From contig NZ_SSNY01000016.1 in NCBI RefSeq assembly GCF_004801285.1, positions 18,841 through 82,840 on the forward strand: DNA of 64,000 nt. The letters run 5' to 3'. Positions within the stretch are counted from its first letter, which is position 1, and the number at the start of each line of letters is the position of its first letter. Origin of the DNA: Ollibium composti. Its GTDB lineage: Bacteria > Pseudomonadota > Alphaproteobacteria > Rhizobiales > Rhizobiaceae. This document shows positions 18,871 through 27,068 of the stretch, in pieces. Below the pieces are notes generated by a model. That model saw nothing but the letters and a program-made list of their open reading frames with translations, was not told where the DNA came from and did no database searches. A program made the translations under genes and the position numbers.

Positions 18871-18940
18871 GCGCACAGCCGGGCACGCCCCCTAACCCGG
18901 CAAACCCCGCCGGTCCCGGTTTTCGGGACCGACAAGAGCC

Positions 18941-18970
18941 AATGCGTCGGCCTGCCGACGCATTTTCATT
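18941..18970 (+). terminator. Rho-independent terminator after grxD
   Basis: The stem AATGCGTCGG / CCGACGCATT with a four-base loop is followed by TTCATTT. A second hairpin (CGGTCCCGG / CGGGACCGA-like) lies just before it at about 18910-18932. The MFS transporter starts only 18 bases on. Confidence 0.75.
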
Positions 18971-18987
18971 TAGGGACTGGATTTGCC

Positions 18988-20262
18988 ATGGACCAGCAGA
19001 AGCCGGCGCCGCACCCAGAGACGCTGCGAGGCGCGCTGCGCATTCCGCGCTGGGAGTTCATCGCGCTGTGCGCGGCGCTGATGGCGATCAATGCGCTCGC
19101 CGTCGACGTCATGCTGCCGGGCCTGCAGGAGATCGGCGCCTCGCTCGGCGTCGAGAACGAGAACCACAGGCAATACGTCATCCCCGCCTACATCTTCGGC
19201 TTCGGCGTGGCGCAACTGTTCTTCGGCCCGCTGTCGGACCGCTTCGGCCGACGCCCGCCGCTGGTCGCCGGGCTGATCGTCTACATCGTGGCCGCCGCTG
19301 CTGCGGCGGTTGCGCCGACCTTCGCGCTTCTCCTGGCCTGCCGCCTGGTGCAGGGCGTCGGCGCGGCAGCGACACGCGTGATCGCCGTTTCCATCGTACG
19401 CGACACCTTCGAGGGCCGGCGCATGGCGGAAGTCATGTCGCTGATCTTCATGGTGTTCATGGCGGTGCCCATCGTCGCGCCCAGCGTCGGCCAGTTCGTC
19501 ATGCTGTTCGCCAGCTGGCATTTCATCTTCGTGGTCATGGCGGCGGGCGCATTGGCCGTGCTGGGCTGGATGTGGCTGCGCCTGCCCGAAACCCTCCATC
19601 CCGAATACCGTCGCCCGTTCACCCTCGATGCCGTCCTCAAGGGCTTCGCCATCGTGCTGACGAACCGTGTCGCGCTCTGCTACACGCTGGCCAGCACGTT
19701 CATCTTCGCGGCGATGTTCGGCTTCATCACCTCCTCGCAGCAGATCTATGTCGGGCTCTACGGGGTAGGCGAACTGTTTCCGCTGATCTTCGCCGGCATG
19801 GCGGGCGTGATCGCTGTGTCCAACTTCGCCAATTCGCGACTGGTCGGGCGCATCGGCATGCGCCGGCTCTCGCACAGCGCGCTGCTGGCGTTCCTCACCA
19901 TCAGCCTGATCTGGCTGGCGCTTTCGCTGGCCGGGCCGATCCCGTTGTGGCTGTTCATCATCATCTACTGCTGTGCGATGGTTCCCTTCGCCATGCTGGG
20001 CTCCAACTTCAACGCCCTGGCCATGGAGCCGCTGGGTGCGATCGCCGGCACGGCCTCGTCGGTGCTCGGCTTCATGCAGACCTTCGTCGGCGGGGTATTC
20101 GGCACTGCCATCGGCCAGGCCTATGACGGCACCGTGATGCCGCTGGCAGCCAGCTTCTGCCTGGTCACGGCGGCGGCGCTGGCTGCCGTGCTGGTGGCCG
20201 AACGCGGCAAGCTGTTCCAGGCGCACAATCCCCCGGTCACGCCCGGCGGCTTCAGCGAATAG
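18988..20262 (+). CDS. Bcr/CflA-family multidrug efflux MFS transporter
   Basis: A 424-residue transporter with 12 predicted spans. Family marks are the first span beginning FIALCAALMAINALAVDVMLPGL, the loop motif GPLSDRFGRRPPLV between spans 2 and 3, and the RLVQGVGAAATRVIAVSIVRD segment. Bcr/CflA proteins export drugs, dipeptides or sulfonamides by proton exchange across the inner membrane. The drug is not predictable. It stands alone, converging on ttcA across two palindromes. Confidence 0.9.
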   Translation: MDQQKPAPHPETLRGALRIPRWEFIALCAALMAINALAVDVMLPGLQEIGASLGVENENHRQYVIPAYIFGFGVAQLFFGPLSDRFGRRPPLVAGLIVYIVAAAAAAVAPTFALLLACRLVQGVGAAATRVIAVSIVRDTFEGRRMAEVMSLIFMVFMAVPIVAPSVGQFVMLFASWHFIFVVMAAGALAVLGWMWLRLPETLHPEYRRPFTLDAVLKGFAIVLTNRVALCYTLASTFIFAAMFGFITSSQQIYVGLYGVGELFPLIFAGMAGVIAVSNFANSRLVGRIGMRRLSHSALLAFLTISLIWLALSLAGPIPLWLFIIIYCCAMVPFAMLGSNFNALAMEPLGAIAGTASSVLGFMQTFVGGVFGTAIGQAYDGTVMPLAASFCLVTAAALAAVLVAERGKLFQAHNPPVTPGGFSE

Positions 20263-20298
20263 AAAGCCGGCGCGCGGTCAGGTCAGGTCCGGCTCCTT

Positions 20299-20399
20299 AG
20301 AGCGAAATGCCGTTTCCCTGAACCGGCATTTCACTCTAGCCCTTTGTTTTTGAAGCATGATGTTTTCCGAAAAGTCTGCAACTTTTCGGCATCATGCTT
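20299..20399. repeat. Two intergenic palindromes, the second supplying the ttcA stop
   Basis: The first palindrome (20299-20337) has 14-base arms AGAGCGAAATGCCG / CGGCATTTCACTCT. The second (20353-20399) has arms AAGCATGATG...CCGAAAAGT / ACTTTTCGG...CATCATGCTT around a CTGCA loop. A related element, CATGATGCCGAAAAGTG, is at 22183-22235. The right arm of the second contains the last codons and the stop of ttcA (stop at 20392-20394), so the element now forms that gene's end. Confidence 0.85.
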
Positions 20400-21246
20400 T
20401 AGCCAGCGCCGCGAAATCGAACAGCTTGCGGTCGAGCAGGTGCGAGGGCCGCACGTTGGTCAGCGCGCGAATCATGGTGTCCTTGCGGCCGGGCATCTTC
20501 TTTTCGATGTCGTCCAGCATCGCCTTCATGACGTTGCGCTGAAGGCCGTCCTGCGAGCCGCAAAGATCGCAGGGGATGATGGGAAAGCGCATGCCGGCCG
20601 CGAATTTTTCCAGATCCGCTTCCGCACAATAGGAAAGCGGCCTCAGCACCAGTACGTCGCCCTCGTCGTTGAGAAGCTTCGGCGGCATGGCGGCCAGCCG
20701 GCCTCCGTGGAACAGGTTCATGAAAAAGGTTTCGAGGATATCCTCGCGGTGGTGGCCGAGCACCAGCGCCGAACAGCCTTCCTCCCGCGCGATGCGGTAG
20801 AGATGGCCGCGCCTGAGCCGCGAGCACAGTGAGCAATAGGTGCTGTTGTCCGGCAACTTATCGGTGACGATCGAATAGGTGTCGCGATATTCGATGCGGT
20901 GGGCGATGCCGTTGGCCGTCAGGTAGTCCGGCAGGATATGTTTCGGAAAATTCGGCTGGCCCTGGTCGAGGTTGCAGGCGAGCAGGTCCACCGGCAGCAG
21001 GCCGCGCCATTTCAGCTCGAGCAGCAGCGCCAGAAGGCCGTAGGAATCCTTGCCGCCCGACAGCGCCACCAGCCAGCGCTGGCCCGGCTCGACCATGGCG
21101 AAATCCTCGATGGCCTGGCGCGCGTGGCGCAGCAGCCGCTTGCGCAGCTTGTTGAACTCGACCGAGGACGGCGCATCGCGAAAGAGCGGATGGCAACCAC
21201 CGTCCGCCTCGGAAGGTTCGGTCACAGCGTCGGCGTGGATATTCAT
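20392..21246 (-). CDS. ttcA: tRNA 2-thiocytidine(32) synthetase
   Basis: A 284-residue PP-loop ATPase. SGGKDSYGLLALLLELKW carries the PP-loop at about 64-69. Two CxxC pairs, CSLC near 138 and CDLC near 226, hold the 4Fe-4S cluster that this enzyme needs to transfer sulfur to C32 of certain tRNAs. All three cluster-linked segments expected of TtcA are present. The last two codons and stop lie within a repeat element. Length and start (MNIHADAV) fit the family. Confidence 0.95.
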   Translation of the reverse strand: MNIHADAVTEPSEADGGCHPLFRDAPSSVEFNKLRKRLLRHARQAIEDFAMVEPGQRWLVALSGGKDSYGLLALLLELKWRGLLPVDLLACNLDQGQPNFPKHILPDYLTANGIAHRIEYRDTYSIVTDKLPDNSTYCSLCSRLRRGHLYRIAREEGCSALVLGHHREDILETFFMNLFHGGRLAAMPPKLLNDEGDVLVLRPLSYCAEADLEKFAAGMRFPIIPCDLCGSQDGLQRNVMKAMLDDIEKKMPGRKDTMIRALTNVRPSHLLDRKLFDFAALAKA

Positions 21247-21301
21247 GGTCGTCGGCCCGGAAACAAGTGTGGGGACGGCTTAACCGAGCAGGCGCGCAAA
21301 G

Positions 21302-21325
21302 AAAAGGCCGCCCGGAGGCGGCCTT
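21302..21325 (-). terminator. Rho-independent terminator of rpsD
   Basis: On the minus strand the stem AAGGCCGCC / GGGCGGCCTT ends in TTTTC and lies 25 bases past the rpsD stop. Confidence 0.8.
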
Positions 21326-21349
21326 CGATATGTCTCGCTGCGGATAGGA

Positions 21350-21967
21350 TCAGCGCGAGTAGAACTCGACCACCAGGTTCGGTTCCATCTGAACGGCGAA
21401 CGGCACGTCGGCAAGGCCGGGAACGCGCTGGTAGGTGGCGACCATCTTGTTGTGATCGACCTCGATGTAGTCGGGCACGTCGCGCTCGGCGAGCTGGACC
21501 GATTCCAGCACGATGACGAGCTGCTTCGACTTCTCGCGCACCTCGATGACGTCGCCCGGCTTGCAGCGGTATGAGCCGATGTTGGTGCGGCGGCCGTTGA
21601 CGTTGACATGGCCGTGATTGATGAACTGGCGCGCGGCGAAGATCGTCGGCACGAACTTGGCGCGGTAGACGACGGCGTCGAGACGCGATTCCAGCAGGCC
21701 GATCAGGTTCTCGGAGGTATCGCCCTTGCGGCGGTTGGCCTCTTCATAGGTCTTACGGAACTGCTTTTCCGAAACGTCGCCGTAGTGCCCCTTCAGCTTC
21801 TGCTTGGCGCGCAGCTGCAGGCCGAAGTCGGACATCTTGCCCTTGCGGCGCTGGCCGTGCTGGCCGGGGCCGTATTCACGCTTGTTGACCGGGGACTTCG
21901 GGCGGCCCCAGATGTTTTCGCCGAGACGGCGGTCGATCTTGTATTTCGCGGATTCGCGCTTGCTCAT
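21350..21967 (-). CDS. rpsD: 30S ribosomal protein S4
   Basis: A 205-residue S4. The start MSKRESAKYKIDRRLGENIWG is the alphaproteobacterial form, without the zinc-binding cysteines seen in some bacteria. The S4 RNA-binding domain is at about 95-160 (ESRLDAVVYRAKFVPT, ARQFINHGHVNVNGRRTN). It binds 16S rRNA early in 30S assembly. The gene stands alone, as in other rhizobia. The start at 21967 has an AGGGAA site. Two stable hairpins in its leader may matter for control. Confidence 0.98.
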   Translation of the reverse strand: MSKRESAKYKIDRRLGENIWGRPKSPVNKREYGPGQHGQRRKGKMSDFGLQLRAKQKLKGHYGDVSEKQFRKTYEEANRRKGDTSENLIGLLESRLDAVVYRAKFVPTIFAARQFINHGHVNVNGRRTNIGSYRCKPGDVIEVREKSKQLVIVLESVQLAERDVPDYIEVDHNKMVATYQRVPGLADVPFAVQMEPNLVVEFYSR

Positions 21968-21989
21968 CGCATTCCCTTTCAAAACATTG

Positions 21990-22132
21990 CACCCGAAACC
22001 TCACGTTTCGGGTGAAGGAAACGCGCCCTCCTCTGGCCTCCGTTTTCGAAGCCTGACAGGACAACCCACGCACGCTTTGCGGAGATGTCCACGGGACACG
22101 TCAATTGAAACACCGGGCGTTGCGGCCCGGTG
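21990..22132 (-). promoter_or_regulatory. Structured leader of rpsD, two hairpins
   Basis: Hairpin 1 (21990-22014) has perfect 10-bp arms CACCCGAAAC / GTTTCGGGTG and lies just before the rpsD ribosome site. Hairpin 2 (22111-22132) has 8-bp arms CACCGGGC / GCCCGGTG. S4 represses its own synthesis through leader structures in Bacillus and E. coli, so a similar role here is reasonable, but the structures do not match those I know. Confidence 0.45.
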
Positions 22133-22182
22133 CGTTGCCGGTTCTCTAGAGGGATCGGCGTTTCATGTCAAGCGGCGGACAC

Positions 22183-22235
22183 TAGACCATGATGCCGAAA
22201 AGTGTGAAGCGGTTTTTGGACGGCATCATGGTCTA
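22183..22235. repeat. Intergenic palindrome, CATGATGCCG type
   Basis: Perfect 15-base arms TAGACCATGATGCCG / CGGCATCATGGTCTA surround a 23-base centre. It shares CATGATGCCGAAAAGT with the element at 20353-20399. The 350-base gap between rpsD and the GFA gene otherwise holds only the rpsD leader. Confidence 0.85.
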
Positions 22236-22318
22236 TCTATTTGATTTTGCCGCATGTATGCGACGCCAAGTGATTCCACTTGGCTGCAACATGCTCTAAG
22301 AGCCAGTAACGCGCGCTT

Positions 22319-22744
22319 TTACATATGGCTGACGATCGCCGGCGGGTGATCGTAGTCGTCCTCGCGTCCGTTCTCATATTGGATCGGGATCGCCGCCAAT
22401 TCCTCATCGGACACGCCGTCCAGCGCCGCGACGTTGACTGCATGGAACCAGCCGTCGAACGGTTCCATCTCCAGATAGCCTTTGCTGAAGCCGCGAAAGC
22501 CGCAGTAACCGCAGAAGTAGTGGTGGACGTGCCCTTGCGGCCATTGCGACTCCGGCCCACGGTAGTCGCGCAGCATCTCCTGCCCGGAGACGACGCGAAA
22601 GGCATCGCCAAGCACGAACACCTTCCACAGCCGCGACTTGCCACAGAAGCGGCAATTGCAACGGCGCGTCCCTTGGGCGAGGTCAACCTCGCATTCAAAG
22701 CGGACCGAACCGCAGTGGCAGCTTCCCCTGTAGGTCTTAAGCAT
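22319..22744 (-). CDS. GFA/CENP-V family zinc protein
   Basis: A 141-residue protein of the GFA family (fold of glutathione-dependent formaldehyde-activating enzyme). Zinc ligands are in SCHCGSVRF near 8-16, RCNCRFCGKS near 28-37 and YFCGYCGFRG near 77-86. Many family members have no known substrate. The start overlaps the end of the SRPBCC gene by eight bases, and an ArsR regulator gene is just upstream of that, so the three form one operon. Confidence 0.88.
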   Translation of the reverse strand: MLKTYRGSCHCGSVRFECEVDLAQGTRRCNCRFCGKSRLWKVFVLGDAFRVVSGQEMLRDYRGPESQWPQGHVHHYFCGYCGFRGFSKGYLEMEPFDGWFHAVNVAALDGVSDEELAAIPIQYENGREDDYDHPPAIVSHM

Positions 22745-23228
22745 CCCAGTTCCCCTCCCTTGCCAGCCTCTCCGCATAAGTCCGCTCGCGCTCGAAGCAT
22801 TCGCTCCAGCCACCGACATGGCCGTCTCGGGATTCGACGGAGAGAAATGGCGCCTGATGAAAGGATTGCACGGTCTTTCCCTGCTTTTCGGCGAAGGTCA
22901 CGGTGACCAGCGTCTCGATGCCGGGCTGGTCGTCGCCGTCTTCCCAAAGGAAGGTGTAGACGATGCGGCTGTTCGGCTCGATCTCGCGGTATTCACCCCT
23001 CATCCAGTACGTGCCGTGGTCAGCGGAGGCGATGCAGGCGCGCCATTTGCCGCCCGGCCGAAAATCCATCTCCAGATGCGTGCAGGTGAAATCCTTAGGT
23101 CCGAGCCAGCGGATCATGTGATCCCTGACCTGCCAGACGCGGAAGACGAGTGCGACCGGGGCCTCGAAGGTGCGCACGATCAGCAGTTCGTCGTCGCGCA
23201 GGCGCCCGGGATCAGTTCGGCTCGCCAT
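22737..23228 (-). CDS. SRPBCC (AHSA1-type) ligand-binding protein
   Basis: A 163-residue START/Bet v1-fold protein of the AHSA1 subgroup: IVRTFEAPVALVFRVWQ, WLGPKDFTC, FRPGGKWRACI, and VTVTFAEKQGKTV are typical. These proteins bind hydrophobic ligands; those cotranscribed with ArsR genes are often stress-linked, function unknown. The start at 23228 overlaps the ArsR gene by 17 bases. Upstream open frame is not needed. Confidence 0.85.
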   Translation of the reverse strand: MASRTDPGRLRDDELLIVRTFEAPVALVFRVWQVRDHMIRWLGPKDFTCTHLEMDFRPGGKWRACIASADHGTYWMRGEYREIEPNSRIVYTFLWEDGDDQPGIETLVTVTFAEKQGKTVQSFHQAPFLSVESRDGHVGGWSECFERERTYAERLAREGNWDA

Positions 23229-23556
23229 CAATACTGCCTTTCTGCAATGAAGCCAGATACAGGTCCATCCTGTCGAAACTATCCTCCCAGAAACGTCGGT
23301 AACGCTCCAGCCAGCCATCCACCGCCTTCAGTTGCCCAGGCTCCAGCCTGCAAGGGCGCCACTGCGCCTTGCGGCCGCGGGAAATCAGCCCTGCCGTTTC
23401 CAACACCTTCAGATGGCGCGAGATCGCCGGCAGGCTGATGTCGAAAGGCTCGGCCAGTTCGTTGACGGTCGCCTCGCCCGTGACAAGCCGGGCAAGGATG
23501 GCGCGGCGGGTCGGATCGGCGAGCGCCGAAAGCGTCCGGCTCAATGGATCTGTCAT
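23212..23556 (-). CDS. ArsR/SmtB-family transcriptional regulator
   Basis: A 114-residue winged-helix regulator: LSALADPTRRAILARLVTGEATVNELAEPF leads into the recognition helix SLPAISRHLKVLETAGLI. No metal-binding cysteines of the ArsR or CadC kind are seen, which matches the subgroup paired with SRPBCC genes. It heads an operon with the SRPBCC and GFA genes and probably represses it. An AT-rich stretch just upstream (ttaattaacatatcagctaagtaa, in part) is the likely promoter and operator. Confidence 0.9.
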   Translation of the reverse strand: MTDPLSRTLSALADPTRRAILARLVTGEATVNELAEPFDISLPAISRHLKVLETAGLISRGRKAQWRPCRLEPGQLKAVDGWLERYRRFWEDSFDRMDLYLASLQKGSIDGEPN

Positions 23557-23659
23557 TTAGCCATTCCGTTAATTAACATATCAGCTAAGTAATAAGCGGC
23601 GCACGGTCTGTCAACTCCATGTCGTTATCTTGCGTTGGCGTTACCGCGGGCGGCGTCCG

Positions 23660-24079
23660 TCAAGCGGCGGCCGCGTCGAAGGCATTGCGGGCCGCCCGCA
23701 TATGGTCGCGGTTCTCGGCGGCCCAGGCGCCGAGCGCGCCGATCGGCCCGGCGATGGAATGGCCGAGTTCGGTCAGCGCATATTCCACCTCCGGCGGCGT
23801 GGTGGGCCTGACCGTGCGCGCCACCAGCCCGTCGCGCTCCAGTGAGCGCAGCGTCACCGTCAGCATGCGCTGGGAAATACCCTCGATGGCACGGCGTAGC
23901 GCGTTGAAGCGCACCGGCCTCTCCTGCAGGTTGATGACGACGAGCAGGCTCCACGTATCGCCGACCCGGTCCAGCACCTCCCGCATCGGGCAATTACCCC
24001 GCCCGTCCGGCTCGAAGCCGGGCGCGGTGTGGAGGAGCGGCGTATTCGAGGCAGCCTGCGATTCCGCTCTGGCGTTCAT
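23660..24079 (-). CDS. HxlR-family transcriptional regulator
   Basis: A 139-residue HxlR winged-helix protein: NCPMREVLDRVGDTWSLLVVINL, PVRFNALRRAIEGISQRMLTVTLRSLE and VEYALTELG are hallmarks. The single Cys in NCPMR sits where redox-sensing HxlR proteins (such as HypR or QorR) carry their sensor Cys. It diverges from an NAD(P)-binding oxidoreductase gene, a classic arrangement for quinone or aldehyde stress. A GTAAC-type palindrome lies between. The start at 24079 has GAAGGAA upstream. Confidence 0.9.
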   Translation of the reverse strand: MNARAESQAASNTPLLHTAPGFEPDGRGNCPMREVLDRVGDTWSLLVVINLQERPVRFNALRRAIEGISQRMLTVTLRSLERDGLVARTVRPTTPPEVEYALTELGHSIAGPIGALGAWAAENRDHMRAARNAFDAAAA

Positions 24080-24149
24080 GGCAGTTCCTTCCCTGTAACC
24101 TGGGCACGAAATCATGCCTTCTTTTCGCGCCGCGGCAAGGTGGCTATAT

Positions 24150-24166
24150 GGTTACTTGTTGTAACC
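24150..24166. promoter_or_regulatory. Candidate HxlR operator
   Basis: The 17-base sequence ggttacttgttgtaacc has perfect 6-bp arms GGTTAC / GTAACC. A further half-site, TGTAACC, is at 24096-24102 in the leader of the HxlR gene. It is centred between the two divergent starts, as expected for shared control. Confidence 0.6.
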
Positions 24167-24223
24167 TGATTACGGATCATACCTACAATTTAGCCGCGAG
24201 GGAAGCGGCAGAAGGAGACAGTC

Positions 24224-24862
24224 ATGAAGATCGCCCTCATCGGCGCGTCCGGCTTCGTCGGCAGCGCGCTGCTCAAGGAAGCCGTCGCGCGCGGTCATTC
24301 GGTCACCGCCATCGTGCGCAATCCCGGCAAGATTGCCGAGGCCAAGGGAGTGGCCGTCGTCCAGGCCGACGTCACCGACGCCGCGGCGCTCGCCGCCCTG
24401 CTGAAAGGCCACGACGTCGTCGTCTCGGCCTTCAACGGCGGCTGGGGCGATCCCGACATCTACGCCAAGCATATCGCCGGTTCGAAAGCCATCGCGGCGG
24501 CGGCAAGGGCGGCGGGTGTCAGGCTGATCGAAATCGGCGGCGCCGGCTCGCTCCATGCGCCGGACGGCAGCCAACTCGTCGATTCGCCCGAATTTCCGAC
24601 CGCCTACAAGGACGGCGCCCGCGCGGCGCGCGATGCGCTGACGGCGCTGCAACAGGGCGACTGGAAGGACTGGACCCTCGTTTCGCCGGCCATCACGCTG
24701 GCGCCCGGCCAGCGCACCGGCCATTATCGCCTCGGTGCCGACAACCCGGTCTTCAACACCAAGGGCGAGAGCCATATCTCGGTGGAGGACTTCGCCGTCG
24801 CGGTCCTCGACGAGGCGGAGACGCCGAAGCATTCTGGCAAGCGCTTTACCGTGGGCTACTGA
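24224..24862 (+). CDS. NAD(P)H-binding atypical SDR oxidoreductase
   Basis: A 212-residue Rossmann-fold protein. The nucleotide site GASGFVGSALL is at about 7-17, followed by HSVTAIVRNPGKI and a conserved IEIGGAGSL segment. It resembles YwnB-like or NmrA-like proteins, some of which are reductases and some redox sensors. The divergent HxlR gene and the palindrome between them suggest induction by an electrophile or oxidant. GGAGACAG precedes the start. Confidence 0.85.
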   Translation: MKIALIGASGFVGSALLKEAVARGHSVTAIVRNPGKIAEAKGVAVVQADVTDAAALAALLKGHDVVVSAFNGGWGDPDIYAKHIAGSKAIAAAARAAGVRLIEIGGAGSLHAPDGSQLVDSPEFPTAYKDGARAARDALTALQQGDWKDWTLVSPAITLAPGQRTGHYRLGADNPVFNTKGESHISVEDFAVAVLDEAETPKHSGKRFTVGY

Positions 24863-25008
24863 GCGTTTCGCTGGCGGTAACGCCCGTCTTCCTCGGGCCT
24901 CGCCCGAGGATCTGCCGGCAACAGGAAATAGCGGGGCACTTTGTTGCCGAGTGGAGAATTGCCCGAAATGGACCGGGCATGATGACGGCGGGCGCCGGAC
25001 GTTTCCGC

Positions 25009-25197
25009 TCAATCCTTCGACTTATGCTCGGGCTTACCCTTGCGCTTGGTCGAGGCCATGTCCTCCAGCTCTTTTTCGCTCATCGATTCGTACATACCCT
25101 TCGATGCGCCTTTGAGCTCGCTCTTCTTGGTGTCGCCGCGCTTGGCCGAGAGTGCGGCACCGGCGGCCTTTTGCTGGGCCTTGGATGTAGCAGGCAT
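25009..25197 (-). CDS. DUF3008 small basic protein
   Basis: A 62-residue, very basic protein: MPATSKAQQKAAGAALSAKR opens it and KGMYESMSEKELEDMASTKR follows, the DUF3008 pattern. These lysine-rich proteins are found across alphaproteobacteria and are thought to be abundant and perhaps stress-related; no biochemical role is established. The frame is open further upstream through murI's antisense, but the match begins at this Met. The 146 bases before it (24863-25008) hold only a small GC hairpin. Confidence 0.85.
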   Translation of the reverse strand: MPATSKAQQKAAGAALSAKRGDTKKSELKGASKGMYESMSEKELEDMASTKRKGKPEHKSKD

Positions 25198-25241
25198 GAT
25201 CTTTCCTCCAGTTTCAGGAGAAAGGAACGCGACCACCTGCG

Positions 25242-26093
25242 CTATGTTCCGGCCGTTTCCGGCACGACGAGGCCGAACCCCTGCATCAGCCGGCGCGTGG
25301 CGAAGTCGGTCCGACCGGAGGTGAAGACGGCAAGGTCCGGCTCCTCGCCGCGCAGGCCAGCCCCCTCGCCGTCCACTGCCGTAAGCAGCGACAGCGCGCG
25401 ACGCGCGATCGCCTCGGCCGGATCGATCCAGTCCACCGGCCAGGGCGCGGTCTTGCGCATGCGGTTGACCAGGAAGGGGTAGTGCGTGCAGGCCAGCACG
25501 ACGATGTCGGTGAAGCGACCGTCCTGCTCGATGAAGCAGGGCGCGATCTCGGCCCGCACGGCCGCCTCGTCGACGAAGCCCTCGCGCATATAGGTTTCGG
25601 CAAGCGCCGCCAGCCGGTCCGAGCCGACCAGCCGCACATGGCATTTCTGCGCCCAGGTGCCGATCAGGTCGCGCGTATACTGCCGCTTGACGGTGCCCGG
25701 CGTCGCCAGAACCGAGACGAGGCCGGAACGCGTGCGCTCGGCCGCCGGCTTGATGGCAGGCACGGTGCCGACGAAGGGATGGCCCGGAAACGCTTCCCGC
25801 AGCGCCTCGATCACCAGCGTGGAAGCGGTGTTGCAGGCGATCACCGAAATCGCCGGGCGATAGCGCTGCAAAAGCGCAGCGAACAGCGACAGGATATGCG
25901 CCTTCAGTGCCGGTTCTTCCCATGCGCCGTAGGGAAAGGCGGCGTCGTCGGCGACATAGATGAAACGGCGGTCGGGCATCAGCACGCGCGCTTCGCGCAG
26001 CACGGTCAGCCCGCCGATGCCGGAATCGAACATCAGCACCGGCCGAGCTTCCGGCCTGGACACCACAGCCTCCAGCGCCGGCGTTTCAGTCAT
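25242..26093 (-). CDS. murI: Glutamate racemase
   Basis: A 283-residue racemase that makes D-glutamate for peptidoglycan. The two catalytic cysteines are in IACNTASTLV near 87-90 and LACTHYPFLV near 198-202, and MFDSGIGGLTVLRE near 21-34 is the N-terminal signature. Its start overlaps the end of the TrmJ-like gene by eight bases, so the two are coupled. Confidence 0.96.
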   Translation of the reverse strand: MTETPALEAVVSRPEARPVLMFDSGIGGLTVLREARVLMPDRRFIYVADDAAFPYGAWEEPALKAHILSLFAALLQRYRPAISVIACNTASTLVIEALREAFPGHPFVGTVPAIKPAAERTRSGLVSVLATPGTVKRQYTRDLIGTWAQKCHVRLVGSDRLAALAETYMREGFVDEAAVRAEIAPCFIEQDGRFTDIVVLACTHYPFLVNRMRKTAPWPVDWIDPAEAIARRALSLLTAVDGEGAGLRGEEPDLAVFTSGRTDFATRRLMQGFGLVVPETAGT

Positions 26094-26973
26094 TGTCCAT
26101 GCCTCGACCGCCGGCAGGCGGAAGCTCGCCGGCGTCGTTGTCGTCGTCCGCAGGTGCCGTATGTGCGGCTCGGTCGGCTTTCGCCTTGCGCTCGGGATAG
26201 CCGGCGCCGCGCGGCTCCTTCGGCGAGAAATAGTCGAGCGAGGCGACGACGCCGCGCAACACCTTCAGTTCCGGCTCGGCGAAACCGGCGCGCGTCAGCA
26301 CGGCGCGCAAGTTTTCCACCATCTTCGGCTTCTTCGCCGCCGGGCGGAAATAACCGCGCGTCTCGAGCGCCGCCTCCAGATGATCGAACAGGCCCTGCAA
26401 CTGCTGCTTGGTGGCGGGTGCCATGTCGGGGCCGGCGAAGTTCGTCTCCGTCTCGTTGGCGAGGCCGGACTTGCGCCACTCATAAGCCATCAAAAGCACC
26501 GCCTGGGCGATGTTGAGCGAGGCGAAGGTCGGATCGACCGGGAAGGTGACGATCTCGTCGGCCAGCCCGACCTCCTCGTTGTTGAGGCCGAAACGCTCGC
26601 GCCCGAACAGGATACCGGTGCGCTCGCCGCTTGCGGTGCGCGCGCGCAGCGCCCTGCCCGCCTCCACCGGCCCGCGCACCTCCTTGAAGCCGTCGCGCTG
26701 GCGCGCCGTGGTGGCGAAGACGAAGTTCAGGTCGGCGATGGCCGAGGGAAGGTCGTCGAAGACGCGCACGGCGTCGATGACGTGGTCGGCGCGGCTGGCG
26801 GCGGCACGCGCCTTCTCGCTCGGCCAGCCGTCGCGCGGATTGACCAGCCGAAGCTCGGTCAGGCCGAAATTCGCCATGGCGCGGGCGACCATGCCGATGT
26901 TCTCGCCAAGCTGCGGCTCGACCAGTACGATGGCGGGGCCGCCGGCGGCGGTGGTGTCTTCAGTGTCTTGCAT
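26086..26973 (-). CDS. SPOUT-fold tRNA/rRNA methyltransferase, TrmJ-like
   Basis: A 295-residue methyltransferase of the TrmH/SpoU class. Motifs are LVEPQLGENIGMVARAMANFG near 17-37, GILFGRERFGLNNEE near 118-132 and FASLNIAQAVLLMAYE near 147-162, the knotted SAM site. The extra C-terminal helical part fits TrmJ, which methylates the 2'-O of position 32 in tRNA. ttcA, also acting on position 32, lies 5 kb away. The C-terminal 30 residues are low-complexity. Start at 26973 (MQDTEDTT). Confidence 0.87.
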   Translation of the reverse strand: MQDTEDTTAAGGPAIVLVEPQLGENIGMVARAMANFGLTELRLVNPRDGWPSEKARAAASRADHVIDAVRVFDDLPSAIADLNFVFATTARQRDGFKEVRGPVEAGRALRARTASGERTGILFGRERFGLNNEEVGLADEIVTFPVDPTFASLNIAQAVLLMAYEWRKSGLANETETNFAGPDMAPATKQQLQGLFDHLEAALETRGYFRPAAKKPKMVENLRAVLTRAGFAEPELKVLRGVVASLDYFSPKEPRGAGYPERKAKADRAAHTAPADDDNDAGELPPAGGRGMDND

Positions 26974-27068
26974 GGCTGTTCGTTGGCGTTTTTTCCAACC
27001 TTCACTGGCACATCCGGCGCGGGAAATGAAGCGCCGCACTTTGTCCTCGATCCGTGTTACGGAAAAGC

